64,000 nucleotides of DNA from Mesorhizobium sp. GTDB lineage: Bacteria > Pseudomonadota > Alphaproteobacteria > Rhizobiales > Rhizobiaceae. How positions within the stretch are numbered: position 1 is the first letter of the stretch; every line of letters begins with the position of its first letter. A program made the position numbers and the translations under genes. The notes below the pieces were generated by a model, which was given only the letters and a program-made list of their open reading frames with translations, searched no databases and had not been told where the DNA came from. Location: positions 558,001 to 622,000 of the forward strand of contig NZ_JAEULZ010000001.1 in the NCBI RefSeq assembly GCF_016793485.1, written 5' to 3'. Below are positions 1-7,029 of this stretch, in pieces.

Positions 1-4
1 GCCT

Positions 5-700
5 TTGTGCCTGCTTCTCGTTGGCTCTGAAGGCTGGCCGCCTTTCCTCATCGGCATCGTCGCGTTTCTCGTCTGCGCCGGCTGCCTGCTGGCGGTGCTG
101 CCACGACTGCCCGACATGCGGGGAGAAGAAGGGCATAGCGCGTCCGTCATCGGCTTCATTCCGATCGCATGGCTGCTTGCGGTGTCGGTCCTCATCGCCG
201 CCGGCTTCGAGCAGGCCGTGCTCGCCTTGCTTCCGGTCTACGGCACCCAGCACGGCATCAACGAAGTCACGATGTCGGCGCTGCTGGCGACGCTGATCGC
301 CGGCAACATCGCGCTCCAGGTTCCGCTTGGGCTTGTCGCCGAGCGCACGTCCGCGCGCCAGGTCAAGTTCGGCTGCGTCGTGCTTGCCGTGATCGGCTGC
401 GTCCTGCTTCCGCTCGCGATCGAGAGCGTGTTCATCTGGCCGCTCCTGTTTTTCTGGGGCGCTGCTACCTACGGCATCTACACCATGAGCATCATCGAAC
501 TCGGCGAACGCTTCACCGGGCCAATGCTTGTCGCGGGCAACGCGGCCTTCGCCATGATGTGGGGCGTCGGCGGCATCATCGTGCCGCCGGTGGCGGGGCT
601 TGCGATGGACGTGTTCGGCCAGCCGGGCCTGCCGATGGCGCTGGGCGCGATCATACTGGTGCTTGGCGTCTTGATGGTCGCGCGCTGGCGGGACGCCTGA
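5..700 (+). CDS. MFS transporter, C-terminal part (5' end outside window)
   Basis: The reading frame is already open at the window edge, so this is the C-terminal part (about 230 residues) of a major facilitator superfamily permease. Six or more hydrophobic segments of about 20 residues alternate with short charged loops, for example ERTSARQVKFG at a cytoplasmic loop typical of MFS proteins. The overall look is of the YcaD-like sugar/drug transporter group, but the substrate cannot be read from sequence. It ends about 230 bases before a class III aminotransferase on the same strand, too far to assume one operon. Confidence 0.8.
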   Translation: MCLLLVGSEGWPPFLIGIVAFLVCAGCLLAVLPRLPDMRGEEGHSASVIGFIPIAWLLAVSVLIAAGFEQAVLALLPVYGTQHGINEVTMSALLATLIAGNIALQVPLGLVAERTSARQVKFGCVVLAVIGCVLLPLAIESVFIWPLLFFWGAATYGIYTMSIIELGERFTGPMLVAGNAAFAMMWGVGGIIVPPVAGLAMDVFGQPGLPMALGAIILVLGVLMVARWRDA

Positions 701-932
701 AGCCTACCGCTTGAAGCGTGTCCGCGATCTCTCTATGACTGCTTCCATGACCCGTCGCCGCCCATTTTCGACGCTGGACGCTGCGGTCCGCCCCTCGCGG
801 CGGACGTTGCGCGCCGAGCTTCTGCGGCTCTGCGCCCGCATCGGCTATTCCCCGCCCGTCTGCCTCTGAATCCGTCGCCGACACCGAGGTCGAACTCCTT
901 GCCGGCTTGATTCAATTTTGAGGCACAACATC

Positions 933-2312
933 ATGACCTATCAGAACTATTCGCTGAAGCAGCTGCAGGCGATCGACGCCGCACATCATCTCCATCCCTT
1001 CACCGATCACAACGAACTGCGCGCGGCGGGCTCGCGTATGATCGTGCGCGCCGACGGCGCTTATATCTACGACAGCGAAGGCAACCGTATCCTCGACGGC
1101 ATGGCCGGTCTCTGGTGCGTGGCGGTCGGCTACGGTCGCAAGGAACTCGCCGACGTCGCCTACGACCAGATGCTGGAGCTGCCCTATTACAACTCCTTCT
1201 TCAAATGCACGACGCCGACGCCGGTCCTGCTGGCGCAGAAGCTGGCCGACCTCGCGCCCAAAAACGTCAATCAGGTGTTCTTCGGTTCGTCGGGTTCCGA
1301 GTCCAACGACACGGCGCTGCGTCTCGTGCGTCACTACTGGGCGCTCGAGGGCAAGCCGCAGAAGAACATCATCATCTCGCGCCGCGACGCCTATCACGGC
1401 TCGACTGTCGCCGGCGTCTCGCTCGGCGGCATGAAGCACATGCATGGCCAGCTCGGCGGCGCGGTGCCCGGCATCGTTCACGTCATGCCACCCTATGCCT
1501 TCGAGAATGCCGAGCCCGGCGAAAGCGACGAGGCCTTCGGCCTGCGCGCGGCACGCGAGGTGGAGCAGGCGATCATCGAGGCCGGTCCCGGCAATGTGGC
1601 TGCCTTCATTGGCGAGCCGGTCATGGGGGCAGGGGGCGTCAAGATCGCACCCAAGAACTACTGGACCGAAATCCAGCGCATCTGCCGCCAGCACGACATT
1701 CTGCTGATGCTCGACGAAGTCATTACCGGCTACGGCCGCACCGGCGAATGGTTCGCGGCCCAGACCTACGGGATAGAGCCGGACACGATCACCACCGCCA
1801 AGGCTTTGACGTCGGGTTATCTGCCGCTCTCGGCGCTGCTGGTCGGCGACCGCATCGCCTCTACCCTCATCGAGAAGGGGGGCGAGTTCTACCACGGCTA
1901 CACCTATTCGGGTCATCCGGTGGCCTGCGCGGTCGGCCTGCGCAACATTGAGATCATCGAGCGGGAAGGCTTGGTGGAGCGCGTGAAAACCGACACCGGT
2001 CCCTACTTCGAGCAGCAATTGCGCGAGCGCATCTCGGGCCATCCATTGGTTGGCGAGACGCGCGCCATCGGCCTGATGGGCGCAATCGAGATCGTGCGTA
2101 GCAAGGAGACGCGTGAGCGCTATCTGCCTTCGGGCAGCGCCGCCGTCGTCATCCGCGACCACGCCATCGCCAACGGCCTCATGTTGCGCGCCACTGGCGA
2201 CACCATGATCCTGTCGCCGCCGCTCATCTGGACGCGCGAGACGATCGACGAAGCCTGCGACATCATCCTCAAGGCGCTCGATCTGGCTCAGGCGGATCTG
2301 GCCGGAAAATAG
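933..2312 (+). CDS. Class III pyridoxal-phosphate aminotransferase (omega-amino acid/putrescine:pyruvate type)
   Basis: A 459-residue fold-type I PLP enzyme of the class III family that includes beta-alanine:pyruvate and polyamine:pyruvate transaminases. It moves an amino group from an omega-amino acid or diamine to pyruvate. Visible landmarks are the phosphate-binding GSSGSESNDTALRL segment near residue 115, the LDEVITGYGRTG aspartate motif, and the Schiff-base lysine in TTAKALTSGY (K290). The length is normal. The ATG at 933 is preferred over an in-frame TTG at 918 because it gives the usual family N-terminus (MTYQNYSLKQL). Exact substrate is uncertain. Confidence 0.9.
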   Translation: MTYQNYSLKQLQAIDAAHHLHPFTDHNELRAAGSRMIVRADGAYIYDSEGNRILDGMAGLWCVAVGYGRKELADVAYDQMLELPYYNSFFKCTTPTPVLLAQKLADLAPKNVNQVFFGSSGSESNDTALRLVRHYWALEGKPQKNIIISRRDAYHGSTVAGVSLGGMKHMHGQLGGAVPGIVHVMPPYAFENAEPGESDEAFGLRAAREVEQAIIEAGPGNVAAFIGEPVMGAGGVKIAPKNYWTEIQRICRQHDILLMLDEVITGYGRTGEWFAAQTYGIEPDTITTAKALTSGYLPLSALLVGDRIASTLIEKGGEFYHGYTYSGHPVACAVGLRNIEIIEREGLVERVKTDTGPYFEQQLRERISGHPLVGETRAIGLMGAIEIVRSKETRERYLPSGSAAVVIRDHAIANGLMLRATGDTMILSPPLIWTRETIDEACDIILKALDLAQADLAGK

Positions 2313-2383
2313 CGCTTGGGTCTTGCGCAACCGCATCTCCGGCACGACGTTATGATGACTGCATCACAGAGGCGGGTCGGAGC

Positions 2384-2740
2384 ATGAAAAATCGTCGTTC
2401 CAGACGTTACGGCGCAATCGCGGTCCCGCCCGGCCTTGCGCTGGCGCCGATGGTTGCCGCCATGCGCCTGCCTCTGCTGGCCGCGGAGGCCGGCACCGTC
2501 GGCAAGATTGCCTCGGAAACGGGCCTGGCCGTCAGGGAAAAAATCGAGGCCGCCGCCGAAGGCATCGTGGCCGCCCAGTGGTCGCTGTTTTCGTCTGCCC
2601 TGTCTTTCTGGCCGGAAATCCTTTCCGGCAAGACGCCGTCCGTGATTTCGGGCGCAGCCGCAGAGCGTTCCCTTCAGGCGGCGCTCGCACCCGCCAGCCG
2701 TCGCGTCAGAGCCAACTACCGTCGGCTGTCGAAGCGCTAG
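2384..2740 (+). CDS. Small conserved-type hypothetical protein, phasin-like amphipathic
   Basis: An 118-residue protein with a basic N-terminus (MKNRRSRRYG) and alanine-rich amphipathic stretches, ending in a basic tail (RRVRANYRRLSKR). It resembles short rhizobial hypothetical or phasin-like proteins that coat polyhydroxyalkanoate granules, but no diagnostic motif was found, so no function is assigned. It starts 70 bases after the aminotransferase and is followed by a strong hairpin terminator, which supports a real transcript end here. Confidence 0.55.
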   Translation: MKNRRSRRYGAIAVPPGLALAPMVAAMRLPLLAAEAGTVGKIASETGLAVREKIEAAAEGIVAAQWSLFSSALSFWPEILSGKTPSVISGAAAERSLQAALAPASRRVRANYRRLSKR

Positions 2741-2764
2741 CAAGCGATTTCATTCTCTGAAAGC

Positions 2765-2796
2765 AAAAGGGCCTGTCGCTTCGACAGGCCCTTTTC
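2765..2796 (+). terminator. Rho-independent terminator
   Basis: An AAAAGGGCCTGTCG / CGACAGGCCCTTTT hairpin with a 3-base loop and T-run. It is nearly symmetrical, so it can stop the plus-strand transcript of the 2384 gene and the minus-strand transcript of the 26-residue gene that ends at 2815. Confidence 0.85.
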
Positions 2797-2814
2797 GCAT
2801 CACTGCGGATTGGA

Positions 2815-2895
2815 TCAGAGATATCCAAGCAGCCACAGGATGATAATCACCGGGATCGGAATACCGATCAGCCACAGAAGTCCGCCACGAAGCAT
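2815..2895 (-). CDS. 26-residue single-span membrane peptide
   Basis: An ORF of 27 codons, too short for routine gene calling. The product begins MLRGGLLWLIG, contains the hydrophobic run IPIPVIIILWLLG and ends in YL. Almost the whole chain is one membrane helix with a single N-terminal arginine. A good Shine-Dalgarno (GGGAG) lies 7 bases before the ATG, and the bidirectional terminator at 2765-2796 follows the stop. Peptides of this kind are common in rhizobial genomes, but no function is known to me. Confidence 0.65.
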   Translation of the reverse strand: MLRGGLLWLIGIPIPVIIILWLLGYL

Positions 2896-2982
2896 AATGC
2901 TCTCCCTGCTGGTTTCCCTGCATCAATGCGGGAAACGCAAGAGGGTTCCGTCGTCAGATTGAGAGCAACCAGTTCGGCATGC

Positions 2983-3160
2983 ACCGCGACTCGCGAAGCG
3001 TCAGACTCCTCACGTGCCTCCACCGCCCGTGCCTGGATCTACAGGTGGCGATGTCGTCTGGGCGGTTACGGACTGCAACAGCAAGATGGACTTCTCCAGG
3101 GTAGGCTTCAGGTAGGATTTACGCGAAAGCGATCGAAGCATTCTACTCTCCGATTGTTGT
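2983..3160. repeat. Diverged direct repeat, copy 1 (contains a RiPP-like peptide gene)
   Basis: About 175 bases that align without large gaps to 4677-4853 in the same orientation. A central block reading CTGGATCTACAGGTGGCGAT in the plus sense is identical in both. The repeat is explained by the paralogous 43-codon genes inside it plus conserved flanks, including a shared 3' segment (GCGACTCGCSAAGCGT). Confidence 0.8.
3010..3141 (-). CDS. RiPP-precursor-like peptide, copy 1 (43 residues)
   Basis: A 43-residue peptide absent from usual gene calls. The N-terminal part is basic and hydrophobic and holds YLKPTL (residues 10-15), matching the YxxPxL leader motif recognised by RiPP recognition elements in proteobacterial lasso-type systems. 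It is followed by LLLQSVTA. The C-terminal part is TTSPPVDPGTGGGGT. The second copy (4704-4835) is identical at 30 of 43 positions and 18 of the last 19, while several codons differ only at synonymous third positions, which argues for selection on the peptide. An SD-like GGAGAG precedes the ATG. No cyclase, RRE protein or protease gene lies nearby, so modification is inference. Confidence 0.6.
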   Translation of the reverse strand: MLRSLSRKSYLKPTLEKSILLLQSVTAQTTSPPVDPGTGGGGT

Positions 3161-3271
3161 CGCCCCCAGAGAGTGGACGATGCAATAGATCAACTCATCA
3201 CGTCAAATTGGCCAAGACGCTTTGCGGTCGCCTAAAGCGTGAAGACAGATTCCGAGGCTTACTGCCGGGCA

Positions 3272-3300
3272 ACAAAAAAGCGGGCCGTAAGCCCGCTTCC
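3272..3300 (-). terminator. Rho-independent terminator for minus-strand transcription
   Basis: Read on the minus strand, GCGGGCTTACGGCCCGC is followed by TTTTTTG, a classic stem and T-run. It lies downstream of the degraded minus-strand gene at 3397-3787 and would end its transcript before the RiPP-like copy 1. Confidence 0.8.
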
Positions 3301-3396
3301 CTTCGTTTCCGAGATTTACCTGGCGCCGGTTCATTCGTGGTCGCCAAACAATCGATCGGTACAAATAACCGCCTCAAACTGGGGGATCTCACGGAC

Positions 3397-3787
3397 TATC
3401 TGTCCAGACCTTCCCGCACCAAGGAGGCGATACGGTGCATGTATGTAGCCATTGCGGCAGCTTCAAGGCCCAGCGGAGCAATGCCTGTCTTTTCTATCCA
3501 GCGTCGTCGGGTGCGGTCGCTCGCCCACTTGCGGGAAACTCCTGGAGTAGCTTGTCAGCTATCTCGTCACCGTCCTCATCGACGAACTCGACGACTACAC
3601 CGCGCGACATGGCGATCGAGGCCTGTCCTCGATCAAAAAGAATTCCAACCCCGGACAAGTCTGCAAACCCCAGGACTGCCTGCTCTATCTCGATGAGCGG
3701 CACCCCGGGGTGCGCTGCTGCCGGTGAATGTAGAATTTCAAGCCGACGATGCCAATAACAAAAGTTAAAAAGTGCAAATAAAATCAA
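3397..3787 (-). pseudogene. Degraded or frameshifted small gene of unknown function
   Basis: Two overlapping minus-strand frames both look coding. The first (3494-3787) contains GVVVEFVDEDGDEIADKLL and ends in PDDAG. The second (3397 to about 3552) carries SRKWASDRTRRRWIEKTG then GIAPLGLEAAAMATYMHRI and ends LVREGLDR, with no good start codon of its own before an internal ATG at 3452. The terminator at 3272-3300 lies downstream. The simplest reading is one gene with a frameshift near 3530, or two overlapping short genes. I do not recognise the family. Confidence 0.35.
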
Positions 3788-3888
3788 TTAGTTAGTAAGC
3801 TTGTAATGTGCTGCTCCTTATCCATTGATGGCAAGACGCTAACAACGGGTATTTGGAACCATCTGCGTCACTCGCGCATTATGTGCTA

Positions 3889-3904
3889 GAGTAGTAACTT
3901 ACTC
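3889..3904. promoter_or_regulatory. Inverted repeat upstream of the RHH gene, possible operator
   Basis: GAGTA-N6-TACTC sits 13 bases before the start codon of the ribbon-helix-helix gene and just upstream of its SD (GAGGGGG). RHH repressors often bind short inverted repeats in their own promoters, so autoregulation is plausible but not shown. Confidence 0.35.
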
Positions 3905-3917
3905 ATGAGGGGGCATC

Positions 3918-4157
3918 ATGGCATTTTTGGAAAGACCGGAACGGCTACAGGTCATGTTGAGCGCGGACGAACTCGTGGCGCTCGATAGCTGGCGATTTGA
4001 CAAGCGTATGCCCAGTCGAGCAGCCGCAGTACGAGAACTGTTGCGCCGTGGCCTGGCAGCGGATGGTTTTCTTTCAGCTGCCCAGAGCAGCAAATCTGGC
4101 GATTTCGGAATTCTAGCCGACAAATCATCAAGCGTAGACGACGAAAACGAGCGGTAA
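3918..4157 (+). CDS. Ribbon-helix-helix-type small regulator
   Basis: A 79-residue protein whose first half (ERPERLQVMLSADELVALD, then RMPSRAAAVRELLRRGL) follows the ribbon-helix-helix pattern: a short beta strand, helix A, a turn with S/R, then helix B. Such proteins bind DNA as dimers; many are antitoxins or autorepressors. No toxin gene follows within the next 100 bases, so a solitary regulator is more likely. The C-terminal third is acidic and probably disordered. A strong SD (GAGGGGG) fixes the ATG at 3918. A hairpin terminator follows at 4213. Confidence 0.75.
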   Translation: MAFLERPERLQVMLSADELVALDSWRFDKRMPSRAAAVRELLRRGLAADGFLSAAQSSKSGDFGILADKSSSVDDENER

Positions 4158-4212
4158 TCTGGAACTTTCCCGGGCGGCCGTCGTTATTCAAACACCCCGA
4201 CTATCCTGCCTC

Positions 4213-4250
4213 AAAAGGCCTGCCGAGCCTCCAGCCGGCGGGCCTTTCCT
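4213..4250. terminator. Bidirectional terminator between convergent small genes
   Basis: AAAAGGCCTGCCG and CGGCGGGCCTTT form a stem with T-rich flanks on both strands, between the plus-strand RHH gene and the minus-strand secreted protein gene. Confidence 0.75.
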
Positions 4251-4271
4251 TATTGGGAGTCTGGCGGGCGA

Positions 4272-4592
4272 TCACCGCCTGCCGATGCGACGAACGTCGA
4301 CAATACGGCCATCCCACTGTCTGACTGCGATCTCGAACCGTGTGTTTCCACGCGATGCCCTATAGACGAAGAAGCGACCGCGACAGTCTATACGACGAAC
4401 GTCGCGGAACCCGCGGCTGCGCAGAATGCGTTCGCCCTGGCTGCAGGTTATACCCCGTCCTTGATTGAGGTTGGTTCCAATTCTGATGTCGATGCTGACA
4501 CTGGATTGGGCTAACGCCACTGTAGGAAGCCCCAGCGGTGAGGCGAAGAGGCAGAGAGATATTCCTATCGACAGAAACCAAGATCTAGTCAT
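4272..4592 (-). CDS. Small secreted basic protein
   Basis: A 106-residue protein starting MTRSWFLSIG with a clear Sec signal peptide (hydrophobic core LCLFASPLGLPTVALAQ). The mature part is basic, with two cysteines (ITCSQGERILRSRGFRDV and IDCRGRFFVY) that could form a disulphide. The ATG at 4592 has an ideal SD (AAGGAG, 7 bases upstream); the frame is open further upstream but lacks one there. Comparable short periplasmic proteins occur in rhizobia, with no known role. It lies 111 bases downstream of RiPP-like copy 2 on the same strand, so read-through from that gene is possible. Confidence 0.75.
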   Translation of the reverse strand: MTRSWFLSIGISLCLFASPLGLPTVALAQSSVSIDIRIGTNLNQGRGITCSQGERILRSRGFRDVRRIDCRGRFFVYRASRGNTRFEIAVRQWDGRIVDVRRIGRR

Positions 4593-4676
4593 CGCGATCT
4601 CCTTACCAGTAAGGCTGAGTCCGTATCCAACCACCAAGTGCAGAGCGCTGCAACGGCCAGTTGGCGACGCACGTAT

Positions 4677-4853
4677 GCAGCGACTCGCCAAGCGTTAGAC
4701 CCCTCAGGTGCCTCCTCCGCCCGTGTCTGGATCTACAGGTGGCGATGTCGTCTGCGCAGTCACTAACTGCAGCAGCATGAGGGACTTTTTGAGTGTGGGT
4801 CTGTTGTACGGACGACGCGAAGAAAGCTGAAACATTCTTGCCCTCCCAACTGT
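4677..4853. repeat. Diverged direct repeat, copy 2 (contains a RiPP-like peptide gene)
   Basis: Partner of the repeat at 2983-3160, same orientation, 1.7 kb away. Similarity is highest over the last 19 codons of the enclosed peptide gene and falls off toward both edges. Confidence 0.8.
4704..4835 (-). CDS. RiPP-precursor-like peptide, copy 2 (43 residues)
   Basis: Paralogue of the peptide at 3010-3141, exactly the same length. It carries YNRPTL (residues 10-15, matching YxxPxL), LLQLVTA and the tail TTSPPVDPDTGGGGT. The SD GGGAGG is ideally spaced before ATG 4835. If cleavage follows VTA, an Asp lies at core position 8, which is where lasso peptides place the ring-closing acid; the core would start with Gln, which is unusual. 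The conserved leader and tail with a variable N-terminus fit a modified secreted peptide, but a plain small protein cannot be excluded. Confidence 0.62.
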   Translation of the reverse strand: MFQLSSRRPYNRPTLKKSLMLLQLVTAQTTSPPVDPDTGGGGT

Positions 4854-4870
4854 TCAGTTGCGGCATCCAG

Positions 4871-4897
4871 AATTTATGCGACCATAGGTAGAGTCAA
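4871..4897 (-). promoter_or_regulatory. Candidate promoter for RiPP-like copy 2
   Basis: On the minus strand TTGACT (4897-4892) and TAAATT (4876-4871) are separated by 15 bases, slightly short of the ideal 17. The TTGACT lies 62 bases upstream of the start; copy 1 has a TTGACG at a similar distance (65 bases), which supports a conserved promoter position. Confidence 0.35.
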
Positions 4898-5036
4898 ACG
4901 CTTCGCTCTGTCGATACCTGTTGCCCAAAAGTAACGCAGGCCAATCGAAAAAACTCGATAGGTAGTTGATTTTGAAGGGCGACTTGCGAGCGCCACCCCT
5001 AAATGCAGTATGCGGTCCATGGGTTTGGGGAAGCCA

Positions 5037-6002
5037 ATGTATCGCTCACTTTTGCATGTTTTCGTTGTCGGTGGACTTGCTGTGTCCTCATTCTCAGCAT
5101 TTGCCGCTGATGACCTGGATACGTACACGGATCGACGCATTATGGGGTTCGGGGAAGCTTATCTCGGAGGACTCCGTGTCGTTCCTTATTTCGACAACGC
5201 AGAGACCAAAAACAACCTGATTGCCGGCGGTGCCGCGAGGGTCAATATTCCGGTTCCGTCAAATTTCAACCTGCAGATCGACGGCTTGGTAGACACCATT
5301 TTCGACGGCGAAAGGTTCGGCGGCGCACCTGGTCTCGACGCATTTGACTACAACGTCACGAATTTCGGCGGCGCCGGCCATTTCTACTGGCGCAATCCCG
5401 AGCGCTTCGCTTTTGGTATCATGGGAAGCTGGACACGGTACAACTACGAGGACATTGGATCGTTTGACCCCGTCGAGGGGTACACCGGTGAAACGCGATA
5501 TCACGACCTCAAGACTGGTGGCTTTGACGCGCAGATCTATCTTGATCGCTGGACACTGTACGGCCAAGCCTATCTCGGAGAGCGTACGAGACGTTATTTC
5601 AATCCCAACACCGGAGAAGATTCACTGGATTACCAGTTCTGGGGGCTTCGAGGCGTCGTGCGCTATTATCAGACAGACAATCTGCGCTTTGATGCTGAGG
5701 TAGGCTACGGTCAGGAAGATCTATCCGCGTTCGAAGAGATTGCTGACTATACCGTGAATACTTGGCAATTCGCGGCTCAGGCGACCTACCGCTTCGAGGA
5801 AAGCCCGATCTCCGTTTTTGGACGGTACCAGTTCGAGAGCCGGGATCAGGAAGGCGAAGATATCTTCGGTGCACCGCTCCCGGACTTCCACCGCTTTTTG
5901 GTCGGCATAAGGTATTCGTTCGGTTCCGGTTCGCTTCTCGATGAAGAACGTAATGGCCCGGCGATGGACACCTTGCAACGCACGAGCGTGCTGAGAAGAT
6001 AA
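5037..6002 (+). CDS. Outer-membrane beta-barrel protein
   Basis: A 321-residue protein with a signal peptide (MYRSLLHVFVVGGLAVSSFSAFA) and a mature part made of alternating aromatic/hydrophobic strands such as FAFGIMGSWTRYNY, WTLYGQAYLGERT and FLVGIRYSF. The last strand motif F-x-V-G-x-R-Y-x-F is typical of outer-membrane barrels, although a C-terminal extension of about 25 residues follows it. It has no recognisable porin selectivity loop, so substrate and role are unknown. ATG 5037 gives the best signal peptide; an upstream ATG at 5010 is also in frame. Confidence 0.75.
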   Translation: MYRSLLHVFVVGGLAVSSFSAFAADDLDTYTDRRIMGFGEAYLGGLRVVPYFDNAETKNNLIAGGAARVNIPVPSNFNLQIDGLVDTIFDGERFGGAPGLDAFDYNVTNFGGAGHFYWRNPERFAFGIMGSWTRYNYEDIGSFDPVEGYTGETRYHDLKTGGFDAQIYLDRWTLYGQAYLGERTRRYFNPNTGEDSLDYQFWGLRGVVRYYQTDNLRFDAEVGYGQEDLSAFEEIADYTVNTWQFAAQATYRFEESPISVFGRYQFESRDQEGEDIFGAPLPDFHRFLVGIRYSFGSGSLLDEERNGPAMDTLQRTSVLRR

Positions 6003-6312
6003 GATGCGGCCAAACCGGCTGGAACGGGTTGGCCCATCAGACACGTGATCAAGAGTTGGTCCACGGCGAAAGGCAAAAACCGCGCCTGCAGTGCGCGGTC
6101 TTGCCATTCAACGCATGGCCCCTCACGTACTGTACGCTGCGAGGGTAACGGCTCCGGTACGCGAGACCTGATCCGGAGCGTCGGGCGGCTGCGATGTCCG
6201 CCGTGCAATCCGTTGTAGAGGGACATTCTTACCGCGTGGTTATCGAGAGCTTAAGCAAACCTAAATTTGCGATTTTTTTGATTAAATTGCGTTTCCGTCG
6301 CGTCAGCCTTCG
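6003..6312. other. Intergenic region with a weak terminator hairpin
   Basis: About 310 bases without a credible gene. It contains a hairpin at about 6074-6105 (ACCGCGC-N5-GTGCGCGGT) that may end the barrel transcript. The stretch at about 6240-6290 is AT-rich and probably holds the promoter of the cupin-cobQ unit. I searched for a cobalamin riboswitch here because cobQ follows and saw no convincing B12 box or core. Confidence 0.5.
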
Positions 6313-7029
6313 GTGCCGGCGGGGCACTGGCTCGCGGCTCGCAATGCCGTTTTCCAGCTAGGCGTAGCGGCAAAACTCGACCAATGTGCGCGCCTATTAA
6401 CGGCGAGCGAAACGTTGAGCGATCCCGCAAAAAAAATTCTTTCCGATGTACGGAATTTCCTGGCCGACGTCGACGACACCACTGTTCGGTCGTTCGTGTC
6501 GGCTATGGAATGGGAAATGCCGGTGCGCAATCTGGCGTCCCGTCCGCTGCCCTGCCTCGTGCACCTCGATCGCATCGCCGAGATTTCCAAAGGCAGCGGG
6601 CGCGGCCTCGCAGAATTCCTGCGTGACGAGGCGCGAAATCTGCATTGGGGCCAGACTTATACGGCGTCGGATTTCGGGGCCCGTTTCATAGACAATTACG
6701 GCTGGCTCGAAGTCTTCGGCACACGCGGGCAATTCGTGAACGACACGATCGCCGGCGGCTTCCTCATTCTCGGGCCGGATATAGAATATCCTGACCACCA
6801 CCATGTAGCGGAGGAAGTCTACATTCCGCTGACCGGCAGCACGGACTGGCGCATGGATGGCGGCGCGTGGCGCAGGCGGGTCGCAGGCGAAGTCATCCAT
6901 CACGCGTCCAATGTCAGCCACGCCATGCGCACCGGCGACGAGCCTCTGCTCGCCTTCTATCTCTGGCGCGGCGGGCCGCTTGCAGCGCGCTCGACGATCA
7001 CCGGCCTCGTGGAGAAGCCCGAGGCATGA
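6313..7029 (+). CDS. Cupin of the dimethylsulfoniopropionate (DMSP) lyase-like family
   Basis: A 238-residue protein whose C-terminal half is a single cupin. The metal and catalytic motif HHHVAEEVY (H162-Y170) and a second HH...H set (H196, H197, H203) follow the pattern of DddQ/DddL/DddW enzymes, which cleave DMSP to acrylate and dimethyl sulfide using a transition metal and a Tyr. The N-terminal half is helical, as in DddQ. The start is a GTG. Its stop overlaps the cobQ start (ATGA), so the two are translationally coupled. True DMSP lyase activity is inference; many family members act on unknown substrates. Confidence 0.65.
   Translation: MPAGHWLAARNAVFQLGVAAKLDQCARLLTASETLSDPAKKILSDVRNFLADVDDTTVRSFVSAMEWEMPVRNLASRPLPCLVHLDRIAEISKGSGRGLAEFLRDEARNLHWGQTYTASDFGARFIDNYGWLEVFGTRGQFVNDTIAGGFLILGPDIEYPDHHHVAEEVYIPLTGSTDWRMDGGAWRRRVAGEVIHHASNVSHAMRTGDEPLLAFYLWRGGPLAARSTITGLVEKPEA

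Noticed and set aside
735-869. 44-codon plus-strand frame between the MFS gene and the aminotransferase
   Set aside because: Basic product without SD and without recognisable pattern; too weak to report as a gene.
912-2345. 477-codon minus-strand frame over the aminotransferase
   Set aside because: Composition is that of an antisense shadow; the plus-strand aminotransferase motifs are complete.
2926-3696. 256-codon plus-strand frame through the islet
   Set aside because: It crosses the RiPP-like copy 1, a terminator and the degraded gene on the other strand; the product has a random composition.
6003-6312. Possible cobalamin riboswitch before the cupin-cobQ unit
   Set aside because: A loose GGCACTGG match falls at the start of the cupin frame without the rest of the riboswitch core.
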